DNA from: Limnomonas spitsbergensis | Taxonomy: Eukaryota > Chlorophyta > Chlorophyceae > Chlamydomonadales | Reading direction: 5' to 3' | NCBI GenBank assembly: GCA_037349105.1 | Contig: JAYJMM010000083.1 | Location: forward strand, 1,426,001-1,490,000 | DNA length: 64,000 bases | Shown here: positions 35,384 to 49,080 of the stretch, piece after piece | Position numbering within the stretch: the stretch's first letter is position 1 | Layout of the letters: each line of letters begins with the position of its first letter | Notes under the pieces: model-generated | The model's input: only the letters and a program-made list of their open reading frames with translations | The model's database searches: none | What the model was told of the DNA's origin: nothing | Program-made: the position numbers and the translations under genes

Positions 35384-36019
35384 TGGTTTCGACAAGGGGC
35401 CGTAGTCCGGGTCCGCCGGTGCTCCTGCATGCCCTCTGTGCCCTCTGCTCTGTGCATACCGGTATTCGGATTAGGCACATTTTTTTGTATCGATTTCCCG
35501 ACTGATTCTCTTCATGCGATGAGTTGTCATAATACAACATGCTAGTAAGCTTATGATCACAGAACTGATAGCTGGGGGCTCGAAACTACTGCCCGAAACT
35601 ACTGCGTAGCATTAATTCAGAGATGTCATCAGCACACAGTAAAAAAACACGGGAACTGATTCTGAGCCTTAAGGTGCTCACCCATGGGCCATTGCACATT
35701 GAAACCAACAGACAGATAGAGCCGCATCAACTTTCGGGTTCAAATTGTTTTCAGGACAGACTGTTGATGAGTACATGAATAATCATCTAGCTCCTAAGCG
35801 TAAACCAGGGGATGGGAAGCCACGAGGGTTTGATCCAGGCCAAACCCAGGGTGCAGGAAAATTTCAGGAAACAAATTCGTAGGATCCCCTGGCGCAAACG
35901 CTGAACATAAGAGGGCAAGGGGCATTCCTGTCTTACTGAGCAATCAAACACCATACGCCTTTAATGTAGCAGACGGTGTTCAGATAGTTTGATGCTGGTC
36001 TGTGTGCCCCCCCCGCAAA
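35384..36019. other. 3' flank of the IF-2 gene
   Basis: This lies downstream of the minus-strand stop at 36020. A minus-strand ATTAAA (35960-35965) about 55 nt after the stop could serve as a poly(A) signal; this is weak. Nothing else is recognised. Confidence 0.3.
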
Positions 36020-36429
36020 TCAGGCCCCTCCTTGCTTCCTCGTCACTAATCTCACGCACTCTATCACGTCACTAGGCATGTACCCTGTAAACTCTCCGCC
36101 ACCCAGCACGACGCCACATTCGAGGCCGGGCGCCACCGAGTCGGTATCACTTTTGTTGCGCTTCAGGCTGGTGCAAGGGCCTTGATACACAACCTGGCCT
36201 TCACGCAGCACCCTGAAGAAGGCAACGTCACGGACGAGGCCGGCAAAGCTCCCGGAGGGTGTTCCGCTCGACCCAGCCGCTCCACCCGCAGCGTCTGCCC
36301 CGGAAGCTTTCTCGACACGAACGCCAGCGATGCCATCAGCGACGCGTCCCTTTGGCGTTGACAGAGGGAACGTTGCAAGCACCGATGCGCGGCCCACCAC
36401 CTCCTCAATCTCAACAGGCAGAGCGGCTC
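36020..36429 (-). CDS. MTIF2: IF-2 exon 17 (C-terminal domain and stop)
   Basis: Acceptor CTCGTCAG|GAGCCG, phase 1 in, stop TGA at 36020-36022. It encodes [37 protein letters not shown] and the C-terminal beta-barrel. A Gly/Ser/Ala-rich insert of about 20 residues ([19 protein letters not shown]) sits in a loop. Confidence 0.93.
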
Positions 36430-39400
36430 CTGACGAGGTTAGGGCACAGGGAAGGCGGGTCAAGCACTAGGGATTTGTGTGGCTAACACTCAAGTGAGCT
36501 TCAGCTACAATTCAGCTACATCACCAGTCAAGCACTGGTAATTTGTGTGGCTATTACTTAAGGGTGCTTCAGCTACAAGTAAGCTACATCACGGTCTACG
36601 GCCATGGGGGCATGGTGCAACAGGCCCTGCTGCCTGGGCCACAGTCCAGTCCAAAGGCCGGTCAAAGTTTGCCCCACACCCCTCAGCGGCATGCCACAGG
36701 TGGTCTACCGTAGGGTGAAAAATAACGAACACTGGACAAAACCATTTGTCATCCTCTCAGTCCCACCGCCCTCTAATCTGCAAAGCCATGGGGGGGGGGA
36801 TGTAGCGTTGCCCTGCTGACACTATGGCAAAAATAACTCTACAATCAGAACGGCTCCTGATTGAGATGGTACAAGAGGTTCAAGGCAGGTGTGTGTGCGG
36901 GGAATCTAGTCCTACGGATTCGTTTGACCATATGACCTCCAAGCTCAGAGAAGCAACGATGCTACGGCAGCGATTAATGTAACTTACTTTATTTAATTTT
37001 ACTTCAAATTATTTTAATTAAAATACTTAAATAAATTTAATGTATTCCAGTGCAGCCTCACCCTCCATGATTCCGCGTATTTGATCCAGCAGGTGGTAGA
37101 TGACATTGTGGGTGACCAGGGTTAAGCCTTGAGCGCGCATACCCTTGACGGAGGCCTCCACAGCCTTGCTCTGATACGTCTGCGGATTGGGATACCGGAG
37201 CAAAGGAGGTCATTTATGCATACAAATGGCTTTGCTAATTAAAACGCAAGAATATCTCAATAGCGGTAATTACCGGTGGCTACGTCTTAAAAGAGTTTCA
37301 GCAGAGAAGAAGCGGAGGCCCGCCTCGCAATCATCGGGATAGCACAAGAGGCCCGCCTCGCGCTAGTAGACAAAGAAACTAAGCGTTTAGTAGACAAAGA
37401 AACTAAATTTCGTCTACATTTTAGTGGCAAAATGGTTAATATTTGTAAACTCCGTAATTTAGTGCAAGCAGGCGAGGTCTCCTCACCTAGCGGAGGATCA
37501 CCGAAACCCGCACCAAGAGTTCCAAACACTGAAGTTGGGTCCCATATGGTAAGGGTGCTTCGCACTTAAGAGAATCATCGGGATTGCTCTGTGGCCCTCA
37601 GGGCACCTGAGGCCCGCCTGCGGCCCTCCACTGTAGGTGCAGCAGAGCAGCAGAGCCGCGGCGTAACCTCTACGAGGTCAATTTGGGAAACAGACAGTGG
37701 AGGCGTGGCCCTAAGGGAGCTCCGCTTCTTCTACTCTTTTAAGACGCAGCGCGCTTCTACCTTATGGGACCCAAATTTAATTCGAAGGGTAGATAAAATC
37801 TCACACAGCCCCTTGCTCTGGTGCGTCTGCGGATCGAGATATCAGACGGCAGGGAGTGGAGGTTGACAAGTCAGGCAACTGTGTCCTGTTCCTACGAGCC
37901 TTAATAATAACTGAGGAGCCAAGGAATTTATTCGTTTTTTTAAATGGTGTTGCAATTTATCGGATACCGTTAGACGCGTGGTACCTAAAAAATAAGCCTT
38001 TCGAGGGGGGGCACACCCCAGCCTTGAGTGCACTATATGGACAGACTTCAGTGTATGCTAAATTAAAAGGGGCAGCTAAAGCAGACTGCAAAGTCAAATT
38101 CCAGCTAGCCCCCAGACCCCATGCATCGGCGGCCATGCCGGTAGGACCCCCGCCCGCACACCGGTCAAGCTGTTGGCCTTAATTGGGCCATAGGTGGCCG
38201 TGGCCATGGGGCGACCCGCCAAAGGGGGTATGGTACCTGGAAAAACAACAATTGTCTCTGCCACTACACGTCCCCAGCCCGCACACACCTGCTGGTTGAA
38301 CATCACGATGTGTGCATTTGCTGCGATGGCCAGGTTGACGTCTGACGCGCTGAGCGGGCCCACCCCTGACAGAAGTACGCGGGCGGTCACGCCGGCCACC
38401 CCTAGGCTCGTCAGGGCCGCAACCACCGCCTCGACGCTGCCTTGCACGTCAGCTTTGACCAGCAAGCGCACCTGCAAGGCGTAGCGGCAGTGATGCATTC
38501 CCCTGTTTAGGCTACATTTCAGCCACATGACGGAGGGCATGCCTCGTAGGCAAGCCACAGCGCCCAGTGCACAATCACGTCTCATGCTGAAGCCTTGCCA
38601 AGGCGAGCAGCTTTCATGTAAGTCGGGTTAAAAGGAGAACCGAGCAGCAAAAGCGCTTGGGGACCCCAGGTCTAGCAGGAAATGCCAAAATATTATGGAG
38701 GGATATAAATGCTTGAGCTACAGACGTACAGTAGATTCGATTTACCTCAAGATTATTTATGTTCAGAGGTGACGAATTTGTCCTTAAAAACATTTCTTCG
38801 TTGTAAAGTCTTGTTTCAATCAGAGCTTTGGTCAGCCTCTGCCCCCAAACAGACAAACTAGAAATCACGAACTCACACCTCGCAGGCAATGCAACTCTAC
38901 AGTACGCACCTCATTCAGAGGAGCGTCCTCCGAAGGCACAACGGCCGCCACCAGGGCAGCCGTCGCGCCAGCTGCTGCTGCGGCGGCGGCAGCGGTGGCA
39001 CTTGCACCCTGCACCCTGTCGACATCAACGGTCTTCCCCGTGACGCTGGATGCCCTGGCCTCCGTCTCCACCGCCTCCGCCTTGCTCCGCAACTCAGCAG
39101 ACAGGGCCGCCAAGCGCTCCGCAGTGTACTGCTTACGCTACATAGGGGTCATGTGGAAGGGACAACCTTAAAACGGAAATAACATAATTTCAAAAGAGGA
39201 CCTTCTCAATACACGTTGTGTGCGCCAGTGGGGACCATGTAGCCACACGGCCTGTTGTCGACGATTGCGGAAGGATCTGGCTGGAGATGTGCTTAACGGG
39301 GCCATAGGTACTGAAGGGCTATTAGGGTAAGTAGAGCAATAGGTAAATTTAAGCCAGATGTTCGATTGAGGTTCGGATCCTGTTTGCTTTCGATCCTGGG

Positions 39401-42400
39401 GTTTGGATCCTGTGGGTATGGCTCCTGGGGTTTGGCTCCTGGAATTTAAGCCAGATGTCCTTCTGTTTCCCCCCCAAGTGTCCATGATGTCTTTGCCCTG
39501 ACATGCCTAGTCGCTAAATTGAATACCAGCACCAGAGTCGCCAGACTCCCCACCCCACCCCAATTCAGCTCTTGGTCCGATTCCTAGTCTAGCGTCCGCC
39601 TATTCCTTCCGCACTCTCCACTGATTAGCATACCGCGCCTCAGCCACTCTGCAGCTACATCAATGCTACTCTTCAGCTACATCGCTGTCGATGGCCGAGG
39701 TGGCCGGGTGTAGCAACCCCTGCAGCTTGGGACAGTTTGCAGCCGCCAATCAAGTTGAAAGTTGTGCATATGGTGATTGCCAGTGCATGCAGTTGAAATG
39801 GCTGGCTGCTGCAAACATCTCGCAATGTTGTTTCGGTCAGAGTCTGGTCCCCATCAGCCCTATGGTGGCCCCTTTATGGTGGTCTGGCGCACACTGAAAA
39901 CAACGCGCTCTCACCTGTGCCCGCAACACTTGCAGCTCCTCCCTGAGCGCTCTGCGCCTGCCCGTGCTTTCTTTTGACACGGCCCTCTCACGCTCGCGCT
40001 GCACAAGGGAAAGAGGGAGGCGGGCTGACAAGCTTCCATTGGGACCACCACCATCTGTGATTTTCTTTCGGCTGCAGCAGCCTTCGGTCACAAAAAGCAG
40101 AGCATGGCAGGCCATACATGAGGCATATTGCTCGAGGCCGGCAGGGAGCTGAAGTAGAGCCGAGCCTCGGTGAACAATGGCGCAATGCGCCGCCTGCAAC
40201 CGCCAAAACACCCCAACGCCCTCTTCACCTGAAACTGCCAATGCCTTCTTGGCGCTCAAACCTGTAACCACCAACACCCTGTAAACCCTTCACCCTAAAA
40301 CATGTCACCCTGCAACCACTTACGCCTCCTACACCTTCAAGCCTTAGTTCAAACCGTTAACCTTAAGCCCGAACCTGTATTCCTGCGACCGCCAACGCCC
40401 TCTACAAACCTTGAAACCCTAAACCTGATAACCCTGCAACCACCAATGCCCTCGTCACTCTCAACCCAAACACCTTTAACCCTACAAATGCCAACGCCCT
40501 GTAAACCCAAAACCCTTTAACTGCCACTGCCCTTAAAACCCCCAAACCCTATAAACTTGAACCCTGCAAAGCCAAAGCTCTTCAAAACCTGTAACTGTCA
40601 ACGCTCTATAAACCCTAACTGCCAACGCATGCGACCTGATCATAGCTCCCCATAGCCACGTCTCAAACCGGATCACATTTTGTGCACTTAGTTAGTGTCG
40701 GGCCCATACAAGAGAAGCCGAAGCAAGGTTTTGGGCTCATGCAAGGCTAAGATTCCTGGTTGCGAAGCTATCGTGTTTTTACATTGATAGGAAGCAATTC
40801 AGCAGACGAACGAGACAAATGGGCAAGGGGGAAAGAGAAGACACAAGAAACTCAAGGAATCAGGGAAACAAAGGAAGGAAGGCAGGAAACAGGAAGGCAG
40901 GAAGGCAGTGCGTGGAAGTCACGTACCCAAGGCACAGTAACACCGAAGGTGACAAAGCTCCCAATTATGACAAACCCTAAACCCAAAACCCTAAAATATT
41001 TAAACATGTAATTTTTAAACATCTAATACCATACTTAAACATCTTAACATGTTTTGAGCTCCAACCTGGGCGTGCAGCGCTCCAGCCATCCTTGAGGCGC
41101 GGAACTCGTCCGCCCTCTCCGTCCTTGCCGAAGCTACCGCCCTGGCCCGCAGCTCAGAGGCCACCACTAACAGCTCGTCTCCAGCCCTAGGCAGGCCCTT
41201 CAGACCTGCGATGAGCGCGTGGCGACCCGGGCCTGCCTCTCGCAGCACCTAGTATTGAATCCGGTTTTGAAAAGTTGAATGTTTCAGAATGAAGTGTAAG
41301 CTGGGTCTGCCCTCACACAGGGCGGCAGCACTACCCTAGTCCTAGTCCCCACCCCCCCCTTGTCCCGCAAGGGTGGACCTGCGTGCAGCAGGCCTGGAGG
41401 CAGGCTGCCTGTGGGAGCCTGCCTCTAGGCCAGCGTTCTGCAGGTCACCAGACGTTTGGGGCATAAGCGAGAATTTCATGTGCTGCCCGCTCTCGATTCG
41501 TGAGGCCAAGAAGACAACATGGAACACATCTTGTCTCAGCTGCAGTACCCATAGTCCTAGCAGGCTCCAGAGGTCCTCACATTCCCCAAGGACAGCGGCA
41601 AGGCACTGATCAACTGGTGTTCATGCACAGTGCCAGACTATGTACAGTGCCGCACCACTCCGGTACCGATATTCAAGCAAAATCAAGATACTAGTGCTGT
41701 ACCGCACTGGACTGCACCGGTACAAACATCACGGCACATCACAGCAAAGCACAGCACGGTAAAGATACGAGCAAAGCACAAATACCAGCACAGCACAGTA
41801 GAGATACCAGCACAGCACATCACACATACCAGCACAGCACAGCACACATACCAGCACAGCACAGCACACATACCAGCACAGCACAGCACACATACCACAG
41901 CACAGCACAGCACACATACCAGCACAGCACATCACACATACCAGCACAGCACAGCACACATACCACAGCACAGCACAGCACACATACCAGCACAGCACAG
42001 CACACATACCAGCACAGCACAGCACAGCACAGCACAGCACACATACCAGCACAGCACAGCACACATACCACAGCACAGCACAGCATAGCACAGTGCAGCA
42101 CATTGCAGATATTACAGGACATCAAAGTACGAATATCGCACACTCCACCTTCCATTCTCCTATCTGTGCGCCCGGGACCCGTTGCCTCACCTCCCCGGTG
42201 CTTGAGGTCAGCGCCCGCACTCGTCCCCACTCCGTTCCAACCACAAAGGGGTCGCCCACGCGCAGCATGCCCCCCCGCACGACGACGGTGGCCAGCGCGC
42301 CCGCGCCGCGGTCCAGCCGAGCCTCCACCACAGTTGCAGCAGCAGGGCCATCCGGGGCGGCCTCCAGCTCCATCATCTCAGCCTGTAAAGCACAGTACAT

Positions 42401-45400
42401 CTTTTAGCGCATGCTTCAGCTCCATCATCTCAGCCTGTAAAGCACAGTTCATGTTGTAGCGCATGCTTCAGCTAAATCACAATATCCAGCCATAGGGGGC
42501 CTGGTGCAGTGAGCCTTTCTGCTTGGGCCACCCGCGGTAAGCCGGTCAAGGTTGGGTCCCCATCCGCCCAGTGGTGGCTCCCCAGCTGCAGACTAAGCCG
42601 CCCGTCTGGCCGGAGATCGTGACGACGTGGCAGGCCCCAAGGCCTTCCGCCAGGCAAGAGGCCAGCCACACCGAGCCGCCTTAAGATGTGACAGGCTTTG
42701 ATCTGTACCATCTGGCGGTACCGCCTGAGGCAGTGCGGCCCACGGCAGTACAACAGCCCATTGCTGCAGTACAGACGGTACTGCCTCCTCCATTCCAGGC
42801 GTCTGCAACCCAGCGAGACGTGCGGATGCGCCGGACATCCGCACCGTGGAGGCTGCTGGATCCAGATCCGGGCTAACGTATAGGTCGACTCACACTTGAA
42901 ACAAACCCAACCCTGCGACCTCCACTCCAACGTCAAAACAATGGAACATTTCTTCCCTCCCTTCTCTCTCCCCCTCCACAAGACCCCTGCACCTGCACTG
43001 CAAGTGCAGTGTTTTTTGCAGTGGTTACCGCATCACTTTCAGCTACAGTTCAGGTACACTGTGGTCTACGGCCACCAGCCCCTGGCTTGGCCAGCCCTGC
43101 TGCCAAGGCCTCCGGCCGGAGGCCGGTCCAGGTTTGGTGTCAATCAGCCCAGGGGTGGCCGCTGGGCGGCCCATCAAAGGTTGTCTGGTCCCTACGAAAA
43201 CAAAACTGACCTGCAGCAGCAGCGCCTCCTGCAGGTCTGCCAAACCCAAGCCGCTGACGGCTGAGGTCTGCACCAGCTGGACTGTACCGCCATGCCCCTC
43301 AAACTCAACGCCCTCGGACAGCAGCTGGGTGATCACGCGGTCCGGGTTGGCCTGGGTGACGGGGTAGGGGACAGGGGTCGGGGCTCAAGGTTTTTTTCCT
43401 CATGGCTAATCAAGTCTCAGGGCATATGCATGACTTCCTTTCTCATCGCTCAGCAAGCCTCAGGGGATGCATGCGTTTTGTTTCTCAATTATGGCTCAGG
43501 GAGCCACCGAGACCCCTCACCTGGGGCAGGTCGCACTTGGTTAACGCCACCACCAACGGGCACCCTGCAGATTTCGCATGAGCCAGAGCCTCCCTGCACA
43601 TAAAACACGCACACACACACACACACACACTGCAGTTAATTTACTGTAGATTTGCTTTGCCATCCCCCTCAATAATGTTGTTTGGGGTTGAGGGATCCAT
43701 GCAAATATTCATTATCCATTGTCAAAGCCAGGGCCTCCTTGCACCAAAGACACACAAACAAACACACACACACACACACACTGCAGTGAGGTTAAGCACG
43801 CTCCAGCTACAATTCAACTACATCACGGCCTAAGATCGCAGCGGTCTGGTGCAGCAAGCCCTGCTGTTCGGGCCTCCAAGGTGCTTAGGCAACTTCGGTG
43901 AGGGCAACTTCGGTTAGGACAACTTCGGTTAGGACAACTTCAGACTTAGGCAGCAATACAAATGGTTATTAAACAAACAAAATATGCCCTCTCCCCCCCC
44001 CCTCTCCCTCCTCCCCTCTTCATTCCCTCTCTCCCCCCCCCTCTCCCTCCTCCCCTCTTCATTCCCTCTCTCCCCCCCCCCCTCTCCCTCCTCCCCTCTT
44101 CATTCCCTCTCTCCCCCCCCCCCTCTCCCTCCTCCCCTCTTCATTCCCTCTCTCCCCCCCCCTCTCCCTCCTCCCCTCTTCATTCCCTCTCTCCCCCCCC
44201 CCCTCTCCCTCCTCCCCTCTTCATTCCCTCTCTCCCCCCCCCCTCACCCCCCTTCCCCCTCTCTTCTTCCTTCCCCTTCTCTTCCTTCCCTCCCCTTGTA
44301 TTTTGTGCTGAATAGCAGATGCAGGGCATAGCAAATCAGTCATGATTTCGCCAAACCCGCCCCTGTGCTCGCAACTGCGGAAAGCTGACAGACTAATGTG
44401 TCCAAGTCCCCAAAAGTTGCTAATGAAACAGAGTGAAGCAGACACCCACCGGGTCTGAGGCATGATCCCATCATCTGCCGCCACCACCAGCACCACGATG
44501 TCCGTCACCGCGGCGCCGCGCGCCCTCATGGAGCTGAAGGCAGCGTGGCCGGGCGTGTCCAGAAAGGTGATGAGCGCAGGGCCGTCCAGCGGGGCACCGT
44601 CGCTCCCCGGCGTGAGCGCAACCTCAAAGGCTCCAATGTGCTACAGGCCCACACGAAAGACAACGGGTTCACACAAAGGACAGCTGGTTCACACAACGGA
44701 CAACTGGTTCACACACACGACAACTGGTTCACACAAAGGATAACTGGTTCAGACTCAGAACAGCTCGTTCGGACTAAAACAGTGTGGACTCAAACAGTAC
44801 TACAGCTGACGCCAGTGCAGGCTGCACAATCTATGTATGAACGTGCAATACACTGGTATTAAACACTTCAGCCACAATACTGGTACCCGCGCCTCATGTT
44901 TGTGTGCGGCCAAGTGACAGGACCCCAAATCACTGCTTCTGGTGTTTGGAAGCTTACTGCAAATCCTTAGAGTGTATGAGGGGCCTAGTTGTCCTCTGTC
45001 TCATGGTTTGTGAGTACCCCAAAGCGGTTTGTGAGTACCTCAAAGCGGTTTGAGAGAACCCCAAAGTTGTTTGTCAGTAACCCAAAGCGGTTTGTGAGTA
45101 CCTTCAAGTGATTTTGAGTCCCCCTGAGTAATTTGTGAGTGTCTTTACGTGGTTTGTGAATATCTCTAAGCGGTGATTCAGTACCGTCAGCGGTTTGTGT
45201 GTGGGGGGGGAGTACACATACCCTTCCCCTTTCCTTGCAAGCCAAGCACGGCGGCCATCCTCTCCGTGCCTGGACCCAGATCCTCCTCCCCGTCCTGTCC
45301 CTTGCTGCCAGAGAGGACCGGGCTGTCTGGCCTGCCATACATCCTGCTGGGGTGAAGCTTCAGGAGCCCAGCAACTCCCCTTCCCCTCAGCGGTTTGTGT

Positions 45401-48399
45401 GTGGGGGGGTACACCTACCCTTCCCATTCCCCTCAGCGGTTTGTGTGTGTGGGGGTACACCTCCCCTTCCCCTTCCCCTCAGCGGTTTGTGTGTGGGGGG
45501 GTACACCTTCCCTTCCCCTTCCCCTCAGCGGTTTGTGTGTGTGGGGGTACACCTTCCCTTCCCCTTCCCCTCAGCGGTTTGTGTGTGGGGGGGTACACCT
45601 ACCCTTCCCATTCCCCTCAGCGGTTTGTGTGTGGGGGGGTACACCTCCCCTTCCCCTGCCCCACAGCGGTTTGTGTGTCGGGGGGTACACCTTCCCTTCC
45701 CCTTCCCCTGCAAGCCAAGCTTGGCAGCCATCCTCTCCGCACCTGAGTGATTCCGCCAGCCTCGAACTTGGCCACGTTTGTGTTCCTCAGGGCATCCAGC
45801 AGGCTAGTCTTGCCATGATCCACATGGCCCATGATGGTCACAATGGGAGGTCGAGAGCGAGGAGGGTAGCGCGAGCCTGCACTCGAAGGGGAATACAACA
45901 GGATGCAGCAGGAATCATTATTTGTTGTGCCAGCTACATTTCTGCTTCAGTTAAGTCATGGGCTACCGCTTAAGGCCCCATGCATGGGCTACCGCCTAAG
46001 GCCCCATGCATGGGTTTCCGCTCAAGGCCCCATGCATGGGCCAGAGTCTGTTTGCCAGTCAAGGTTAGGCCGCAATCAGGTCTCAAGTCCGACGCAGGGC
46101 AGCCCGCAAAAGGTGGGATTCGTAGCCAAAAAGATCAAGAGGGTAAGGATCCAGAGAGAACAGGACCCAGGAGGGACAGGAAGCTTCTCAGCTACATTTT
46201 AGCGCCATCACCGCGTGCCACCAAGACTGACTACCGTGGCAAGCACTGCAGCTGGGACCACCGGCCGTAGACCATTTTAAGTATGATCTGCATCGGCATA
46301 ATGGCGCCCGTCAAGTTGACCCTTCTGGTACTGCATGTGCACTCCGCTTTGGCCCAACGCTTGAAGCAATACAAATACACAAAATAATCTGCGGTGGGCG
46401 CACCTGTTCCGTCGATCAGGATGCCTGTCATACCCCACTCCAGGGCAGCCAGCTCGGCCGCTTCAGGGGGCACTGGGTCCTCCTTGGACCTGTGCATGGA
46501 GGTGAGGGCAGCAATGCCATCGCATCTGCACATGAAAAAGAATACCGGTACATAGGAAGCGAGGAAACACGAGTATTAATGGTAGGGTGAAGTACCGCAC
46601 TTTCAGGTTGCCTTTGCACAATAACATTGTTTACGGTACAAGGAGTGCGCAATAGGCTGTGCAGACTAACAAACAAATATCCGGGGTGTGCAAAACCAAC
46701 ACCAGGCGGAGTTGGTTAGAATCGGTTGGAATCAGTCGAAATCGGGCAGTGCATGGACTAACAAATCATACTATTGTATTCTGCGAGGCTTACCAGTAAC
46801 AAACAATTTGAAAAAAACGGTGGGACTTGACACCGTAGATTAGGTTTTTCGCCACGCAAAAGTATAGTTTATGAAGGGTGCACGATCAGCCGCGCGAGCT
46901 ATCAAATAAGTAATATCAGGGGCGCCCTATACCGGCAATATTGTAGGCCGGAATCGATAAGAATCGTTTAAAATCAGTCGGAACCAGTCAGAATCGGGCA
47001 GTGTGCGGCCAAATAAGAATGTTTTCCCATGCGGGGCTTATAAAAATTGATGGGGCTTTATGGGGCTTATAAATAATGAAACAATTGGTGCAAGGCTTAA
47101 TATACCCACACTGTTCTGATGGTTTGGTGACACAATCACTTAACTTAAAGAGCAAGACTTGGTGACATCAGTCAGGTTAAAGGTTTCGGTTTTCAGTGGT
47201 GAAAAAGCATTGTTTTAAGTTGCTGTAATCAATTTTACAGATTTGACTTGAGGCAGCGCTTCAAAGTGCAAGATACATGGTACATGGTACACTGTCCTGT
47301 TGTTGCTGCCACACTTAAGCTATCTTGACAGGGCCAGTGGTAGCAAACCTGAAGGAAAGCTAGACAGAGGAGCTCACTATGAGGAAAAACTCAAACAATT
47401 GTTACACAAAATTGGAACAAAGTCACCCAGAAGCAAGGTCATGGAAGTCCATAACCAAAGTCAATGCAGCGCCCTTGTTCCTCTCTCATGTCTGGGTACA
47501 CAATGTTACCTTTCTCATTACTCAGCTACGCATCAGGTAGACTCTGGCCTCCGACCGGAGACCCAGGTGTGGCCAGCCATGCTTCTATAGTACACGGCCT
47601 TGGGCCTGTCAAGGCTTGGTCTCATTCCAGACTTTGGTGGACCGCTTTAAGGCCGATGTCAATGGCCAATCACATCCGAAACAAACGCCCGTTATTGGAA
47701 AGAAGCCAGATTCAAGCTGAGCCAACGCTGCAGATCTAGATCAACACGGTGCACCTAAAAGTGAAGCAAATCCAGTTTTAAATAGAACAAGTCTCCATGT
47801 TAATGTCCCTTCACCGCAAGCCTTGCCAAAATCCAAGAGGCACACGACCAGACCTTACTTTTGAAACTCTTTAGGTACAAGACAGCCACATCACAGACGT
47901 GCAGTGTGAGTGTGGGGGCCTGGTGTACAGTGCCCTGCTGCTTGGGCCCGGCACGGCCATAGCCGATCAAAGTGTTATCTCTGTCATCTCAATGAAGGCC
48001 GCCCCACATGGCCCCCAAAGGTGGCACCGGTACAGAGTCCACTCGAAAAAACGAAGATGCCCCATACCCTTCAGCTGCTACAACTGCACCGCCCGTCCGT
48101 GCCTACCTCAGCGTGAGCCCCAGCTGTAATGAAAGGAAGGTCTCCAGCTCCACATCTGAGGCTCTCAGCAAGCCCGCCAGTTGCCTCAGGCTCGCATCAG
48201 CAGGGATGAAGACCTGAGGGAGTAACGGCAGCGGCTCAGGGCAAGGGGACAAATTTCAGCAGCAGCAGCCTTGGCGTTCAGACGCAAGCAATGTTTATCC
48301 AGGAACAGCAGCAGGAGCAGCAACGGGGGCTTGCGTCAGTAGGGAAGAGCACCTGAGGGAGTAACGGCGGTCGGCGACCCGGTGCAAGGGGACAGCTTT

Positions 48400-48435
<36 letters not shown>

Positions 48436-48562
48436 TGGCGGTCAGACGCAAGCAATATTTTCCAGCAACAGCAGCAGGAACAGGAACGGAGGCTTGAGTC
48501 AGTAGGGAAGAGCACCTGAGGGAATAACGGCGGTCAACGACCCGGTGCAAGGGGACAACTTT

Positions 48563-48595
<33 letters not shown>

Positions 48596-48723
48596 TTGCG
48601 GTCAGACGCAAGCAATGTTTTTCCAGCAACAGCAGCAGGAGCAGCAACAGAGGCTTGCGTCAGTAGGGATGAACACCTGAGGGAGTAACGGCGGTCGGCG
48701 ACCCGGTGCAAGGGGACAGCTTT

Positions 48724-48756
<33 letters not shown>

Positions 48757-49047
48757 TCGATGTCAGACGCAAGCAATGTTTTCAAGCAACAGCAGCAGGA
48801 GCAGCAACAGAGGCTTGCGTCAGTAGGGAAGAGCACCTGCGGGAGTGACGGCGGTCGGCGACCCGGTGCAAGGGGACAGCTTTCAGCAGCATCAGCAGCA
48901 GCATCAGCAGCAGCAGCCTTGGCGGTCAGACGCAAGCAATGTTTTCCAGCAACAGCAGCAGGAGCAGCAACGGAGGCTTGCGTCAGTAGGGAAGAGCACC
49001 TAAGGGGGAAACGGCGGTCGGCGACCCGTTGCAAGGGGACAGCTTTC

Positions 49048-49080
<33 letters not shown>

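Noticed and set aside
40760..41011. ORF with Lys/Glu/Gly-rich product
   Set aside because: It is a purine-rich low-complexity stretch in intron 12 with no homology.
41683..42230. Cysteine-rich frames ([13 protein letters not shown] type)
   Set aside because: They are translations of the CACATACCAGCACAGCACAG array inside intron 11.
45104..45460. An extra exon reading [20 protein letters not shown]
   Set aside because: It lies beyond the duplicated donor flank in intron 7. Exons 7 and 8 already join correctly in the conserved GTPase domain.
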